From positions 682,001-746,000 of the forward strand of contig CBDCSD010000002.1 of NCBI GenBank assembly GCA_965221345.1: DNA of 64,000 bases. The letters run 5' to 3'. A program made the position numbers and the translations under genes. This DNA is from Bin5 sp965221345. GTDB taxonomy: Bacteria; Chloroflexota; Anaerolineae; Caldilineales; Caldilineaceae. Under the pieces are notes generated by a model, which was not told the origin of the DNA, did no database searches, and saw only the letters and a list, made by a program, of their open reading frames with translations. The stretch's first letter is position 1; every line of letters starts with the position of its first letter. Positions 24,689 through 34,223 of this stretch are shown here, piece by piece.

Positions 24689-24951
24689 TGTATGAGGTCG
24701 AATTTACGATAGATGGCGAAGCAGACTTAGCTCGCTTGGACGCGCCAGAAGGACAGCGTGTACTCAACAGACTGAGTTGGTTCGCCGAGAATTTCGACGC
24801 GATCAGGTCCGAAGCGCTCACGGGACTTTTACAGGGTCTGTTCAAGTTGCGTGTTGGCGATTACCGCGTCCTCTACTCTTTTGAACGGGCAAATCGGAAG
24901 ATTGTCGTTCACCATATCAGACATCGCCGCGAAGTGTACAGGCGCAGATGA
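24688..24951 (+). CDS. ParE/RelE-type toxin
   Basis: 87 residues from ATG 24688, overlapping the antitoxin stop by one base. MYEVEFTIDGEADLARLDAP, LLQGLFKLRVGDYRVLYSFE and IVVHHIRHRREVYRRR are the classic RelE-fold strands with the basic C-terminus; K-L-R-V-G-D-Y-R-V-L-Y is diagnostic. It probably cleaves mRNA on the ribosome or acts on gyrase. Confidence 0.9.
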   Translation: MYEVEFTIDGEADLARLDAPEGQRVLNRLSWFAENFDAIRSEALTGLLQGLFKLRVGDYRVLYSFERANRKIVVHHIRHRREVYRRR

Positions 24952-25024
24952 GGTGGATTCTCCATCCAAAAAAGGTGCTAACGCGCTAGAGCAAGAGCTA
25001 CAGAGAGAAACGGAAACAGAACTC

Positions 25025-25279
25025 ATGGATTTCCCCGACTACAACCACTTTCTCCAGCTACAGAAAGATCTGTGGCGGACACCAAGTGCACGCGTCGCAG
25101 TCATGGTCGGCGCCGGGTTGAGCTTGAATTCACAGCCATTACATGGTGTGAACAAGTGTCTTCCGACCTGGAAACAATTGTCGCGCTCTTTCTTCGATGC
25201 ACTCAATCCTAAATCGCCGAACGAGACTTTAGAACAAGAGGAGGAACGTGAAGATCGGTTCAAAGGAAGCAATGCCTTA
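25025..25279 (+). pseudogene. 5' fragment of a SIR2-like defence gene
   Basis: About 85 codons from ATG 25025: MDFPDYNHFLQLQKDLWRTP, then VAVMVGAGLSLNSQPLHG and LPTWKQLSRSFFDAL. The GAG-x-S nucleotide-binding start and the following helix are the opening of SIR2-type (NADase-like) domains found in bacterial antiphage proteins. The frame stops being SIR2 at the left end of an ISAzo13-type element. The rest of the SIR2 domain (residues usually ~90-250) is not found beyond the element, so the gene has also lost internal sequence. Confidence 0.75.
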
Positions 25280-26656
25280 GTAACTGTCCGTTAACAAATT
25301 AGCGGTGTTTGGCGTAAAATGGCTCCACGAACAGGAACAAACAAGGAGTCAAAGAGATGAGCCAGAGACCGATCCATCAATGTCAGTGTGAGATATGTCA
25401 GTCGCCGCAGCCCCATGCAGACAAAGAGGACCACCATCGCATGAATGTTTTGTTGAGTCGGCTCAACGAACAGCAGCGACGCTGGTACGTAGCGTTGGAA
25501 GCCGATCGCATCGGGCATGGCGGCACTGAACGGCTGGCGCAGATTACCGGTATGAACGTCAACACGATTCGCCGCGGTCGGCGCGAGTTAGACGACGACT
25601 TGGCCGGACGCCCAACCGACCGGGTGCGCAAGCCGGGCGGTGGGCGGCCACCGCTGGAAAAAAAAGTCCAGCTATAGAAGACAGAATCAAGGAAATCGTC
25701 AACGACGACATCGCTGGTTCACCGACAGATGGACAGAAATGGGTGAAACTAAGTTTGCGCACGATTGCATCTCGGCTGCGCGCACAGGCACACAGGATCG
25801 GTCGCACCACAGTCGGTCGGCTGCTGCGCAAGCTGGGCTTTGGCTTGGTCGCCAACCGCAAGAGCTTGACGGGCGCAGTGCATCCCGACCGCAACCGCCA
25901 GTTTGACTACATTCGTCGTGTGCGACAGCAGTTCCTGCAAGCAGGCTATCCTGTCATCAGTGTCGATACCAAGAACAAGGAACTGATCGGCAACTTCGCC
26001 CACCAAGGTCGCACTTGGCGTCAGGCGCCGGCGCAAGTCAATCTGCATGATTTCCCTGGCGATGCGCTGGGTCGGGCCGTGCCGTATGGCATCTATGACA
26101 TCGTCCATAACCAAGGCTATGTCTATCTGGGCAACTCCTATGATACGCCCGAATTTGCCGCCCATGCCATCGCACAGTGGTGGGCCGACCCGGCGCGCCC
26201 CCGCTTTCCGCACGAGGACAAACTCTTGATCCTCTGTGATGCGGGCGGCAGCAACAACTGCCGTTCCTGGCTCTGGAAAGCTGAATTGCAGCGCCAATGC
26301 GCTGACCGGTTCGGCATCTCGATTCTGGTCTGCCATTATCCGACCGGCGCCTCCAAGTATAATCCGATCGAGTATCGTCTCTTCAGTCAGATAACGCGCA
26401 ACTGGGCCGGCAAACCTTTGCGCTCTTTTGCCACAATGCGCAACTACATCCGCAGCACAACCACCACGACCGGCTTGACAGTCAAAGCCTTTCTCGTTGA
26501 CCGAGCCTTTCAGAAGGGGCGTAAGGTCTCCAAAGAGCAACGCCAAACAATCCAACTGACACGGCGACCTATCTGTCCAACTTGGAACTATATGATTGCA
26601 CCAACATCGATATCTTGAATCTCAACCAAACCGCTACGTTGTTTGCGGACAGTTAC
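25280..26656 (+). mobile_element. ISAzo13-type insertion sequence, 1377 bp
   Basis: Inverted repeats of 26 bases with about four mismatches bound the element: both ends read GTAACTGTCCG inward, followed by AACAA and TAGCGG. TA lies on both sides (25278-25279 and 26657-26658). One transposase in two frames fills the interior. It sits inside the SIR2-type gene. Confidence 0.9.
25357..26618 (+). CDS. ISAzo13-type transposase made by frameshift at A8
   Basis: First frame from ATG 25357: an N-terminal cysteine cluster (CQCEICQSPQ), then the DNA-binding part (LAQITGMNVNTIRRGRRELD) and RKPGGGRPPLEKK. It ends at a TAG after the run of eight A residues at 25658-25665. A -1 shift there continues as KSPAIEDRIKEIVNDDIAG and on into the DDE domain: VISVDTKNKELIGNF, LILCDAGGSNNCRSWLWKAE and CHYPTGASKYNPIEYRLFS. 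The join gives a continuous family protein. The intact catalytic motifs suggest an active element. Confidence 0.88.
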
Positions 26657-27476
26657 TAAGGGAGAGATTGAATGGAGCATAGACGAGACAAGAGAACTTT
26701 GGGAGACAGCAATTGAGTGGTGGGAGAACGACAGAGTTGCCTTAGTTTCTCGTCAGGGACAGAATGAGTTCCCTTTTGGCACCGATTATATGCTGTCCAG
26801 GTTTGAACATCTGGGAACTTTTCTCTCAAGAATTGTATTACCGAAAATGGATACGGCCAACGAAGATGAGTGGGACAAAATGATTTCTTTCTTAGCCCAA
26901 ACACGGCGACACGGAGTCTATCTGACTGCAGCAATTCCCTACGTCCTCCTACATCGTCCCATTGAGAGAAATAAAGTTCTAGAGACGATTCTCAATGACC
27001 TGTCATCCAGCGACGAAAGGGCCGTAAAAGCGAGCGCAATGGCGATACGACATTGGGTTCACTTAGCCAACGCGGGCTTAGTGGAAAGTCCACAACCTAG
27101 TGCAATTGATAAGTTGATTAGCAGGGTTATCTTTCGACGGCCCGAAGGAATCAACACTTGTCTGGAGCAGTTGGAATTGCTCTTAACAGAAAAACCTTGC
27201 ATTTTCAATTCTGAACAGGTACAACTCATAGTTTCGAGTTTGACACCTTGGCACCATGCGACCTGTCTGTCGCCGCCGGAAGAGGGAAGCCGTCAATTTC
27301 CTGAAGAAGAGAGACCTGAACTTCGTGTCCTTCTCGGCAGATTGGCCTCAGCGCTGAGTAAGTGGCTGAAGTATATGATTCCCGATCAACCCGATCCTTC
27401 GGAAATTTCCAACTTGCGAGAATCTTACAGTTCGGATCCACTTCCGGAAGTTCGCCGTTCTTTCAACAGCGTTTGA
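26657..27476 (+). pseudogene. 3' fragment of the SIR2-linked gene
   Basis: Open frame of about 270 codons beginning directly after the IS right end (GEIEWSIDETRELWETAIEW onward) to 27476. It is helical, with no recognised catalytic motif, and resembles the C-terminal sensor half of large SIR2 defence proteins only by position. Removing the IS and one TA copy puts this half out of frame with the 25025 half, so excision alone would not restore the gene; a deletion or frameshift must also have occurred. It could alternatively be a separate gene whose start was destroyed. Confidence 0.55.
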
Positions 27477-27549
27477 GTGCCGAACCGCTCTTTGAAACTC
27501 AGACGCAGTAACGTTGTCCCTACCCATTCACAACCATCGATAACCAGAT

Positions 27550-27579
27550 TTGGGCTTTCTTTTCAATATGCGTTATACT
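27550..27579 (+). promoter_or_regulatory. promoter of tRNA-Pro
   Basis: TTGGGC (27550-27555) and TATACT (27574-27579) with an 18-base spacer, placing the start of transcription close to the tRNA 5' end at 27592. Confidence 0.6.
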
Positions 27580-27591
27580 TTTGTACAATTT

Positions 27592-27668
<77 letters not shown>

Positions 27669-27866
27669 GAATGCAAAATAGTCGAGCCATCACAAGACTG
27701 TTATGACCCTGGTGGTCCGACTACTCTGCCAATCAATGGACGTCGTGTGGCCTGCCGTCGGTAACAGGATCTTTCTGCGACGGTATTTTTTATCTCGCAG
27801 CGATTCCAAAAGACGGGAACGGCAAAGACGCCGATTTGAAGGGCACAGCGATGTCCACAGACAGCT

Positions 27867-29504
27867 ATGGATAGCAGGGTCAACTCCTGTTCCTCATTGA
27901 CCGAGCGCGATATCGCGCTGCTTTATCGAATCGAAGCCGGTCTGGCCATCACGGCCGACGTCAGCCGCTCCGACGTGATGCTCTGCTGTCTGATGGATCC
28001 TCAGGAGAACCCTTCCTCACAGATTGGAGTTCTAGAGTCACCTGCGAGGCAACGCGCCTCGGTGGGGCAAATCTTGGTCGCCCGGCACGCGGCACCCCAT
28101 TCGCTTTCCTCCATCTATCGGGACGACATGACCGGACGCACTTACACGCTGTCTGCCCAGCCAACCGTCCACCGAGCCCTGATGGAAGACCGCAGAAACA
28201 GGATGGCAGAGTCTAAAGTTCCACGCGAACGAACCAGCAGTGGCGCCCCGGTTATCCAGCAGGTATACCCGGTCCACAACGCGGTTAATCAGGCGATTGC
28301 GGCTCTGCTCGTCGAAACAAATATGATTGAGTACGAACGACACCGGCGCCGCGATCCACCATTCCGCCAAGCCGTGCGCTGGCTGCAAACAATGGCAGTG
28401 CAGGGTGAAATCGAAACGGCCGAAATCTTGGGCGGATTCGGCAGTTTGGACGGTATCTACCTGGTGGATGAAGAGTTCTGCATCAGCTACATGAGCGGCA
28501 TCGCGATGAACCTGTTTCGCTCAATCGGTCTTGTTGCGGACATGCGAGGCAGTCCGACTTCCGATCTGGAGGAGCAGGACGAGCAGGTGGTTAGCCAATC
28601 GATGCAGGCCAACTGCTGCGTACAGACACGCCACGAGAGCGAAGACGGCCGCGTCTGGGTACGCACAGCAATCCCGCTACGCGCGCCACGGGGCCGTTTG
28701 TACCGGATGCGCCGCCGCATGCGCCGCCAACTGCCGTGGTCGACATCGATACCGACGGAGGACGCGCCGCTGGTTGATGGCGTATTGGTGCTCGTGCATA
28801 ATGCCACGGAGACGGTGCAGCGCCAGCGAGAACTCAACGTCAAATCGGCGATGATCCAGGAAGTGCATCACCGGGTCAAAAACAATTTACAGACCATTGC
28901 CGCTGTCCTGCGCATTCAGAGCCGGCGGTGCGAGAGCGGGGAAGCCAGAAATCAACTGACCGCCGCGGTCAACCGTATCCTGAGCATGTCTGTGATCCAC
29001 GAATACCTGAGCCAGGATGAACACCGCCCGATCAACATCCGCGATGTATGCCAGCGCATCTTGGGACAAGCCCAACAGGTTACGGTCAACCCGGGGCAAC
29101 GTGTAGAGATCGCAATTGAGGGGCCGAACATCCGCCTCCCGGCCAGCCAGGCCACTGCCTCCGCGCTCGTGGTCAACGAACTGCTGATGAACGCAGTGGA
29201 ACACGGGCTGCGGGATCGGAATTACGGCGAAATTCGCATTGCGCTGGAAGATTTGGGGGATGAAGTGCGCATAACGCTGCTGGACAACGGTTTGGGGCTG
29301 CCCGCCGACTTCGCCCCGGATCAGAGCCGCAGCCTTGGATTGCAGATCGTCCATACGCTCGTGACAGATGACCTGAAGGGCGAATTGCTGTTTGAACAGG
29401 TTAGAGGGGATGGTACTGGCGCTGCCGAAGGCGCGCACAGCGGCACCCGCGCTATAGTTACTTTTCCAAAACGTTCGATCAACGTAGAATCTGTCGTAGC
29501 GTAA
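27867..29504 (+). CDS. PdtaS-like sensor histidine kinase (HisKA_2/HWE class)
   Basis: 545 residues, cytoplasmic with no membrane segments. The N-terminal ~165 residues resemble the GAF-like H_kinase_N sensor of PdtaS (SLSSIYRDDMTGRTYTLSAQ, VIQQVYPVHNAVNQAIAALL). A PAS-like domain follows (GSLDGIYLVDEEFCISYMSG). The dimerisation helix IQEVHHRVKNNLQTIAAVLR holds the phospho-accepting His, and the ATPase domain has NELLMNAVEHGL and LLDNGLGLPADF with SLGLQIVHTLV. The cognate ANTAR regulator lies 157 bases downstream. In mycobacteria this pair is soluble and responds to nitric oxide or copper; the signal here is unknown. Confidence 0.9.
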   Translation: MDSRVNSCSSLTERDIALLYRIEAGLAITADVSRSDVMLCCLMDPQENPSSQIGVLESPARQRASVGQILVARHAAPHSLSSIYRDDMTGRTYTLSAQPTVHRALMEDRRNRMAESKVPRERTSSGAPVIQQVYPVHNAVNQAIAALLVETNMIEYERHRRRDPPFRQAVRWLQTMAVQGEIETAEILGGFGSLDGIYLVDEEFCISYMSGIAMNLFRSIGLVADMRGSPTSDLEEQDEQVVSQSMQANCCVQTRHESEDGRVWVRTAIPLRAPRGRLYRMRRRMRRQLPWSTSIPTEDAPLVDGVLVLVHNATETVQRQRELNVKSAMIQEVHHRVKNNLQTIAAVLRIQSRRCESGEARNQLTAAVNRILSMSVIHEYLSQDEHRPINIRDVCQRILGQAQQVTVNPGQRVEIAIEGPNIRLPASQATASALVVNELLMNAVEHGLRDRNYGEIRIALEDLGDEVRITLLDNGLGLPADFAPDQSRSLGLQIVHTLVTDDLKGELLFEQVRGDGTGAAEGAHSGTRAIVTFPKRSINVESVVA

Positions 29505-29580
29505 CACCAGTGGCCGTTGATCAGCGATCGGAGGCCGGTAAAACCGCCAGCCATTGACGACGAACCACTGGCCACCAGCA
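29505..29580. repeat. intergenic ACTGGYCACTG-type repeat
   Basis: Between the kinase and regulator genes, CACCAGTGGCCGTTGATCAG and its degenerate inverse ACCACTGGCCACCAG (from 29563) form one member of a repeat family seen at many junctions in 29-60 kb. It is not coding. Confidence 0.5.
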
Positions 29581-29661
29581 TCTTCACTTGTCTCCGACAG
29601 CGGAATCAGAGCGTTTAGCGACAGGGGGAGAGAGTTAACCTAAATAGGAAAGGGTCAGACT

Positions 29662-30243
29662 GTGGAGCGCACGCGCATAATTATTGCCGATGACGAATCC
29701 CTCATTCGCATGGACTTGCGGGAGATGCTCACCAACCTGGGCTACCTGGTGGTGGGAGAAGTGGGTGACGGCCAGAGCGCAATCAACCTCACTTGGGAAC
29801 TTCGTCCGGACATCGTGATCATGGACATCAAAATGCCCGACATGGATGGCATCGAGGCCGCCCGCATCCTGACACAGGAGCGCCTGGCTCCCGTGCTGCT
29901 GTTGAGCGCATACAGCCAGCAGGAACTGGTGCAACGCGCTAAGGAAGCAGGCGTAGCCAGCTATCTCGTCAAACCTTTCCGCGAAAACGATCTGACCCCC
30001 GCGATCGAGGTGGCCTTGGCACGCTTCAACGAGTTCCGATCGCTGGAAATGGAGATCGACGACTTGAAGGAGACCCTCGAAACCCGCAAAGCGGTTGAGC
30101 GCGCTAAAGGCATTCTGATGCAACTGCAGAACATGAACGAAGCAGAAGCCTTCCGGCGCATTCAGAAAATGAGCATGAACAATCGCAAGCCTATGAAGGC
30201 TGTGGCCGAAGCGATCATTCTGGCCCATCAGGCCGGCGAATAG
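29662..30243 (+). CDS. PdtaR-like ANTAR-domain response regulator
   Basis: 193 residues from GTG 29662 (AGGAAAGGG upstream). The receiver domain (1-120) has the acidic pair IIADDES, the phosphorylated Asp in IVIMDIKMPDMDG, the switch Ser in LLLSAYS and Lys in YLVKPF. The C-terminal ANTAR domain (AVERAKGILMQLQNMNEAEA and FRRIQKMSMNNRKPMKAVAE) binds paired RNA hairpins and prevents transcription termination. So this pair probably controls genes after transcription starts. It follows its kinase. Confidence 0.94.
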   Translation: MERTRIIIADDESLIRMDLREMLTNLGYLVVGEVGDGQSAINLTWELRPDIVIMDIKMPDMDGIEAARILTQERLAPVLLLSAYSQQELVQRAKEAGVASYLVKPFRENDLTPAIEVALARFNEFRSLEMEIDDLKETLETRKAVERAKGILMQLQNMNEAEAFRRIQKMSMNNRKPMKAVAEAIILAHQAGE

Positions 30244-30303
30244 CCAGACATTCGGGACCGATACTGATCACCGCTGTTACTGATTACGCACTACTGCCGA
30301 ATT

Positions 30304-31074
30304 ATGACATCTTCAAATAGTGGGTCGCCTGAAGCGCGACTCTCGATCATTATGCCGGTCTACAACGAAATCGGCACGCTGGAAGAGATCATCCGCCGCG
30401 TACGCGCGGTGGACCTTACAGTCAATTCCGATGGTGCATCTGATCTGATCGGCAGCCCCGCCCAAATGGAAAAGGAAATCATCATCGTTGATGACGGCTC
30501 CACCGACGGCACGCGGGAAATTCTGGCCCGCCTGCAGGCGGAAGAGCCGGAAGATCTACGTATCATTTATCATGAACGCAACGGCGGCAAGGGCGCAGCC
30601 CTGCGCACCGGTTTTGAGGCGGCGTCCGGCGCGATCTTCGTCGTGCAGGACGCCGACCTGGAATACAATCCCGGAGACTATATCAGGCTTCTCATCCCCA
30701 TTCTGGAAGGACGCACCGATGTCGTCTACGGCAGCCGCTTTCTCGGTGGGCCGCGCGCGGCCATGAGCCTCTCGCATACTATCGGCAATAAAGGCGTCAC
30801 GTGGTTTACAAATCTGCTCTACGGCACGGTACTGACCGATATGGAGACCTGCTATAAGTGCTTTCGGCGGGATGTAATCGAAGGGATGACCCTCCACAGC
30901 CAGAGATTCGAGATCGAAGCCGAACTGACGGCCAAAATCCTCAAGCAAAACTACTCAATCTTTGAAACGCCCATCAGCTATAACGGGCGCCAATTCCATG
31001 AAGGCAAGAAACTTACCTGGCGGGACGGATTTACGGCTATTGCCACGCTTATCAAGTATCGTTTCAGCGACTGA
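30304..31074 (+). CDS. family 2 glycosyltransferase (dolichol-phosphate mannosyltransferase-like)
   Basis: 256 residues. The GT-A fold is clear: SIIMPVYNEIGTLEEIIRRV, IIIVDDGSTDGTREIL, HERNGGKGAALRTGFEAASG and FVVQDADLEYNPGDYIRLL (DxD). METCYKCFRRDVI, FEIEAELTAKIL and ISYNGRQFHEGKKLTWRDG are typical of DPM1/GtrB-like enzymes. It lacks membrane helices and should move a sugar from a nucleotide donor to polyprenyl phosphate. The large membrane protein downstream is a natural partner. Confidence 0.92.
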   Translation: MTSSNSGSPEARLSIIMPVYNEIGTLEEIIRRVRAVDLTVNSDGASDLIGSPAQMEKEIIIVDDGSTDGTREILARLQAEEPEDLRIIYHERNGGKGAALRTGFEAASGAIFVVQDADLEYNPGDYIRLLIPILEGRTDVVYGSRFLGGPRAAMSLSHTIGNKGVTWFTNLLYGTVLTDMETCYKCFRRDVIEGMTLHSQRFEIEAELTAKILKQNYSIFETPISYNGRQFHEGKKLTWRDGFTAIATLIKYRFSD

Positions 31075-31127
31075 ACACCGGTGGCCATTCGATCGCGGTG
31101 TTACTAACCATTAGCCTCTGCAGTTCG

Positions 31128-34061
31128 ATGCGCCGCTTCAGACTGCCCCTGTCGGCTGCTACAGTACTGGCCCTCTTCGTCCTGTTGCTCTTCTACCGCC
31201 TTCTGTTTACGGATCGCGTACTGGCCAGCGGCGACATTCTCCACTACTTCTACCCCTACCGCGACTACGCAGCCGCTTCCCTGCGCGCTGGACGCATTCC
31301 CCTCTGGAACCCCTACATCTTTATGGGCGCGCCCTTTCTTGCCAATCCGCAGGCAGCGGCGCTGTATCCCCTGCACTGGCCCCTGAGCTGGCTGCCCGTA
31401 ACGCGGCAACTCTACTGGAGTGGCGCCATCCATACCTGGATCCTGGCGCTGGGCGGTTACGCGCTGATGCGGCGCTGGGGAACGGGGTGGCTGGCCGCGG
31501 TCTGCGCAGGACTGGTGCTGGCGGGGAGCGGTTTCTACGGTGGATTGCTGGGGCATATCAATCAGATGAACGGTGCGGCCTGGCTGCCCTGGCTCCTGTG
31601 GGCGTTGGAAGGGCGGTGGTCATGCGAGGAAAGAGCAAAGAGGAGTGAGGAACGAGAGGAGATTTCTCGCTCCTCACTCCTTGCATCTCACTCTTGGAAG
31701 TTCGCGGCCCTGCTCCTGCCTTTCTCCTTGTTCGTGGCGCTGACGCTGCTGGCCGGTCACACACAGACGACCTACATCAATCTTTTCGGTGTGGGCGCAT
31801 GGCTGCTGGCGACAAGCCTACGCGCGCATTCTTACGGTTTCCGCCTCCTCGTCGCCTCCTTCCTTATTTATGTCCTGGGCGTCTTGCTGGGCGTCCTGCT
31901 CGCCGCCGCCCAACTGTTGCCCACCTTGGAGCTCAGCCAACTGGGGCTGCGAAGCGGCGGCCTCAGCTACATGGATGTGACCAGCTTCAGCCTGCGGCCG
32001 CTGCTGCTCCACTGGACGCTGCTGCCCTCCTACGGCCTGCGCGATCTGAGCGTTGTCTTTGCCACGCTCGGCTACACCGAGTTTGTCGCCTATGTGGGCG
32101 CGCTGGGGCTGCTGCTGGCCCTGACAGCAGTGGTCAGCAGCCAGTGGCCAGTGGTTGGTAGCAGCCGGCCATGGAACATTGGCCGCTGGCCTCCAGCCAC
32201 TCTATGCGGCCTTTTCTTCGCCGGTCTGGGTTTGTTTCTGGCCTTAGGGCGTTGGAACCCATTTTCGTTGCTCTTCTATCATCTGATCCCCGGCTTCGAT
32301 CTGTTCCGCACGCCGGCCCGCTGGATGATGCTCTATACACTCGGTATGGCTGTGCTGGCAGGAGGCGGGACGGAGTGGATTCATGGCAGGTTGACAGCGG
32401 CCACCGGTGAAAAACCTGTCACGCGCCAGTTGTTACGCGCTGCCGGCGTCTTGCTTCTTCCTCTGCTGGCGCTCGACCTGCTCGTGGCCGCGCGCGCCCT
32501 GCCGCATGCACAGCCGACCGCGCCTCAGGCCGTCTCCGACGTGCGGACCGCATCTGCCCATCTGTTGACGGAGCCTGGGCGAACGCTCCATCCGGCGGCA
32601 ACGGGGCGGCTTCTAAGCATCAGCGAAATCACTTTCGACCCGGGGGACATGCCCGACTGGCGGCGCATCCTGCGCGGTGGGGCGCGCCCTCAACTCAGCG
32701 AGGCCGCCTTCACCGAGTTCATCATCGCGCTCAAATCCCAGGAGATCCTGGCGCCGAACCTTTCCCTGCTGTGGCGCATCCCCACGGTAGACGGATTCGA
32801 CGGCGGCGTACTGCCTCTGCAACGCTACAACGCCTTTCTGTCGCTGCTGATTCCGCCGGAGGAACTGGTGCCGGACGGCCGCGTGCGCGAGCAGTTGCAA
32901 ACAGTTCCCCCCGCCCACATTCTCGACATGATGGACGTTCGTTTTGTGATCACCGACAAAGTCCGTGATGTGTGGTTCGACGATATTTACTACGACCGCC
33001 AGATCGGAGCATCCCTGGTGGCGAATGGCTTGGGTAACTCGGCTCGTATCCCGGCTGGAGAGGCGGCCGGCGGCGGGTCCCGGCTGACGGTTGACGTGCC
33101 GCACAGTTTCGAGGCCACCACGGTGGCTGTTGTCGGTTTCGTGACTTCGGACACGGACGCCCCCCAAGCGGAAGCCCCAAATCTGCCCTTGGCCGATGTG
33201 ACCGCGCTGATTAGTGGTGAGCGTCGCGTCATCGGCCGCTTGCTGACGGGCAGCCAGTCAGGCGCTTTCAGAGTGACCGGTAGCGCGTCTCCGGCGGCCA
33301 ATGGGGCTGACGCTCCCGTGGCCTACCGCGATGGGCAAACCGGACAGCAGGAGTATCTGGCCCGCTTTTCTCTACCAGAAGCCGCCCAACTGGATGCGTT
33401 GGAGATCGTTTTGGCAGAGAAAACCGCCTCCGCCGGGTTGGCGGTGCAGGCGGTGACGCTCATCGACGAGCGCACAGAGACGTTCGTACCGCTGCTTCCC
33501 AGCGACCGCGGCCGCTTTCAGAGCGTACACAGCGGAGATGTTAAAATCTATGAACGGCTCGGTGGCAGTGGTCGGGCACAACTGGTGGGGGCGGTGGAGC
33601 CGGCGTCATCGCTGCCAGAGGCGGCAAAAATGCTGCGCGTCCCCGATGCGGTAAGCGCCTCTCAGGCTTCGGCGGTCGTCGAGGTTAGTGCCGAGACAGT
33701 GGCCGCCTGGGGGCTTGCAGACCATGCCGACGCGCCTGCCGGCGGCCGGGAGGTGTCGATCATCTCCTACACGCCCGAGCGGGTCATCATCCATGCCCGC
33801 TCCGAACGGCCGAGTTTTCTCATATTGAAAGATGCCTACTATCCCGGTTGGCACGCCGCGGTCAACGGTGAGCCGGTGGAGATTGTCGCGACCAATGTAC
33901 TGTTTCGCGGCGTACCGGTCCCTGCCGGCGAAAACGAGGTCGTGTTTTCGTACCGGCCGCCAACCTGGCAGACTGGTCTGCGCTTCAGCCTGGCGGGCGG
34001 CCTCCTCTGGTTGCTGCTGGCCTTGGGGACGTTCGGCTCCGCGTGGACAAGGAAACGCTGA
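31128..34061 (+). CDS. YfhO-type multi-pass membrane protein
   Basis: 977 residues from ATG 31128; the frame is open 30 bases further up but that is repeat sequence. About 10-12 membrane helices lie in the first 450 residues, with the early loop YFYPYRDYAAASLRAGRIPL and NPYIFMGAPFLANPQAAALY typical of the GT-C-like YfhO family. A large outer domain follows and ends with LKDAYYPGWHAAVNGEPVEI, then a final helix. In firmicutes YfhO acts in lipoteichoic acid glycosylation; here it probably uses the polyprenyl-phosphate sugar made by the GT2 upstream. Two repeat elements are built in frame: a palindrome at 31642-31680 and an SSQWPVVGSS repeat at 32127-32205, both in loops. Confidence 0.88.
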   Translation: MRRFRLPLSAATVLALFVLLLFYRLLFTDRVLASGDILHYFYPYRDYAAASLRAGRIPLWNPYIFMGAPFLANPQAAALYPLHWPLSWLPVTRQLYWSGAIHTWILALGGYALMRRWGTGWLAAVCAGLVLAGSGFYGGLLGHINQMNGAAWLPWLLWALEGRWSCEERAKRSEEREEISRSSLLASHSWKFAALLLPFSLFVALTLLAGHTQTTYINLFGVGAWLLATSLRAHSYGFRLLVASFLIYVLGVLLGVLLAAAQLLPTLELSQLGLRSGGLSYMDVTSFSLRPLLLHWTLLPSYGLRDLSVVFATLGYTEFVAYVGALGLLLALTAVVSSQWPVVGSSRPWNIGRWPPATLCGLFFAGLGLFLALGRWNPFSLLFYHLIPGFDLFRTPARWMMLYTLGMAVLAGGGTEWIHGRLTAATGEKPVTRQLLRAAGVLLLPLLALDLLVAARALPHAQPTAPQAVSDVRTASAHLLTEPGRTLHPAATGRLLSISEITFDPGDMPDWRRILRGGARPQLSEAAFTEFIIALKSQEILAPNLSLLWRIPTVDGFDGGVLPLQRYNAFLSLLIPPEELVPDGRVREQLQTVPPAHILDMMDVRFVITDKVRDVWFDDIYYDRQIGASLVANGLGNSARIPAGEAAGGGSRLTVDVPHSFEATTVAVVGFVTSDTDAPQAEAPNLPLADVTALISGERRVIGRLLTGSQSGAFRVTGSASPAANGADAPVAYRDGQTGQQEYLARFSLPEAAQLDALEIVLAEKTASAGLAVQAVTLIDERTETFVPLLPSDRGRFQSVHSGDVKIYERLGGSGRAQLVGAVEPASSLPEAAKMLRVPDAVSASQASAVVEVSAETVAAWGLADHADAPAGGREVSIISYTPERVIIHARSERPSFLILKDAYYPGWHAAVNGEPVEIVATNVLFRGVPVPAGENEVVFSYRPPTWQTGLRFSLAGGLLWLLLALGTFGSAWTRKR
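31642..31680. repeat. palindromic element in frame inside the YfhO gene
   Basis: Arms GGAGTGAGGAACGAGA (31642-31657) and TCTCGCTCCTCACTCC (31665-31680) pair with one mismatch around a 7-base loop. It encodes a polar, charged loop (RSEEREEISRSSLL) between hydrophobic segments, as if inserted without breaking the frame. Confidence 0.7.
32127..32205. repeat. CAGTGGCCA-type repeat in frame inside the YfhO gene
   Basis: AGCAGTGGTCAGCAGCCAGT and GGCCAGTGGTTGG followed by ATTGGCCGCTGGCC match the intergenic repeat family. Translated it reads VVSSQWPVVGSSRPWNIGRW, a polar loop between two membrane helices. Such QWSVVS-like insertions are a known by-product of these repeats in Chloroflexota and Cyanobacteria. 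Confidence 0.7.
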
Positions 34062-34223
34062 TACCTTTGCTTCGCGGCCCGATACGCTCTGATGTATAAT
34101 CGAAGCACGGGATGAACCTTGCAGCACTGGGAATCGACTGAAGTTTTCCAGCAATCCGTTCTTTGTCACCCGGCGAATGGATAACTGGAAACCAGAGGGT
34201 GCTATTCAGGCCCAAAATCAGAA

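Noticed and set aside
25280..26656. CRISPR or other array in the island
   Set aside because: I looked for regularly spaced direct repeats with unique spacers across the window. Only the 19-bp and 21-bp repeats without spacers were seen.
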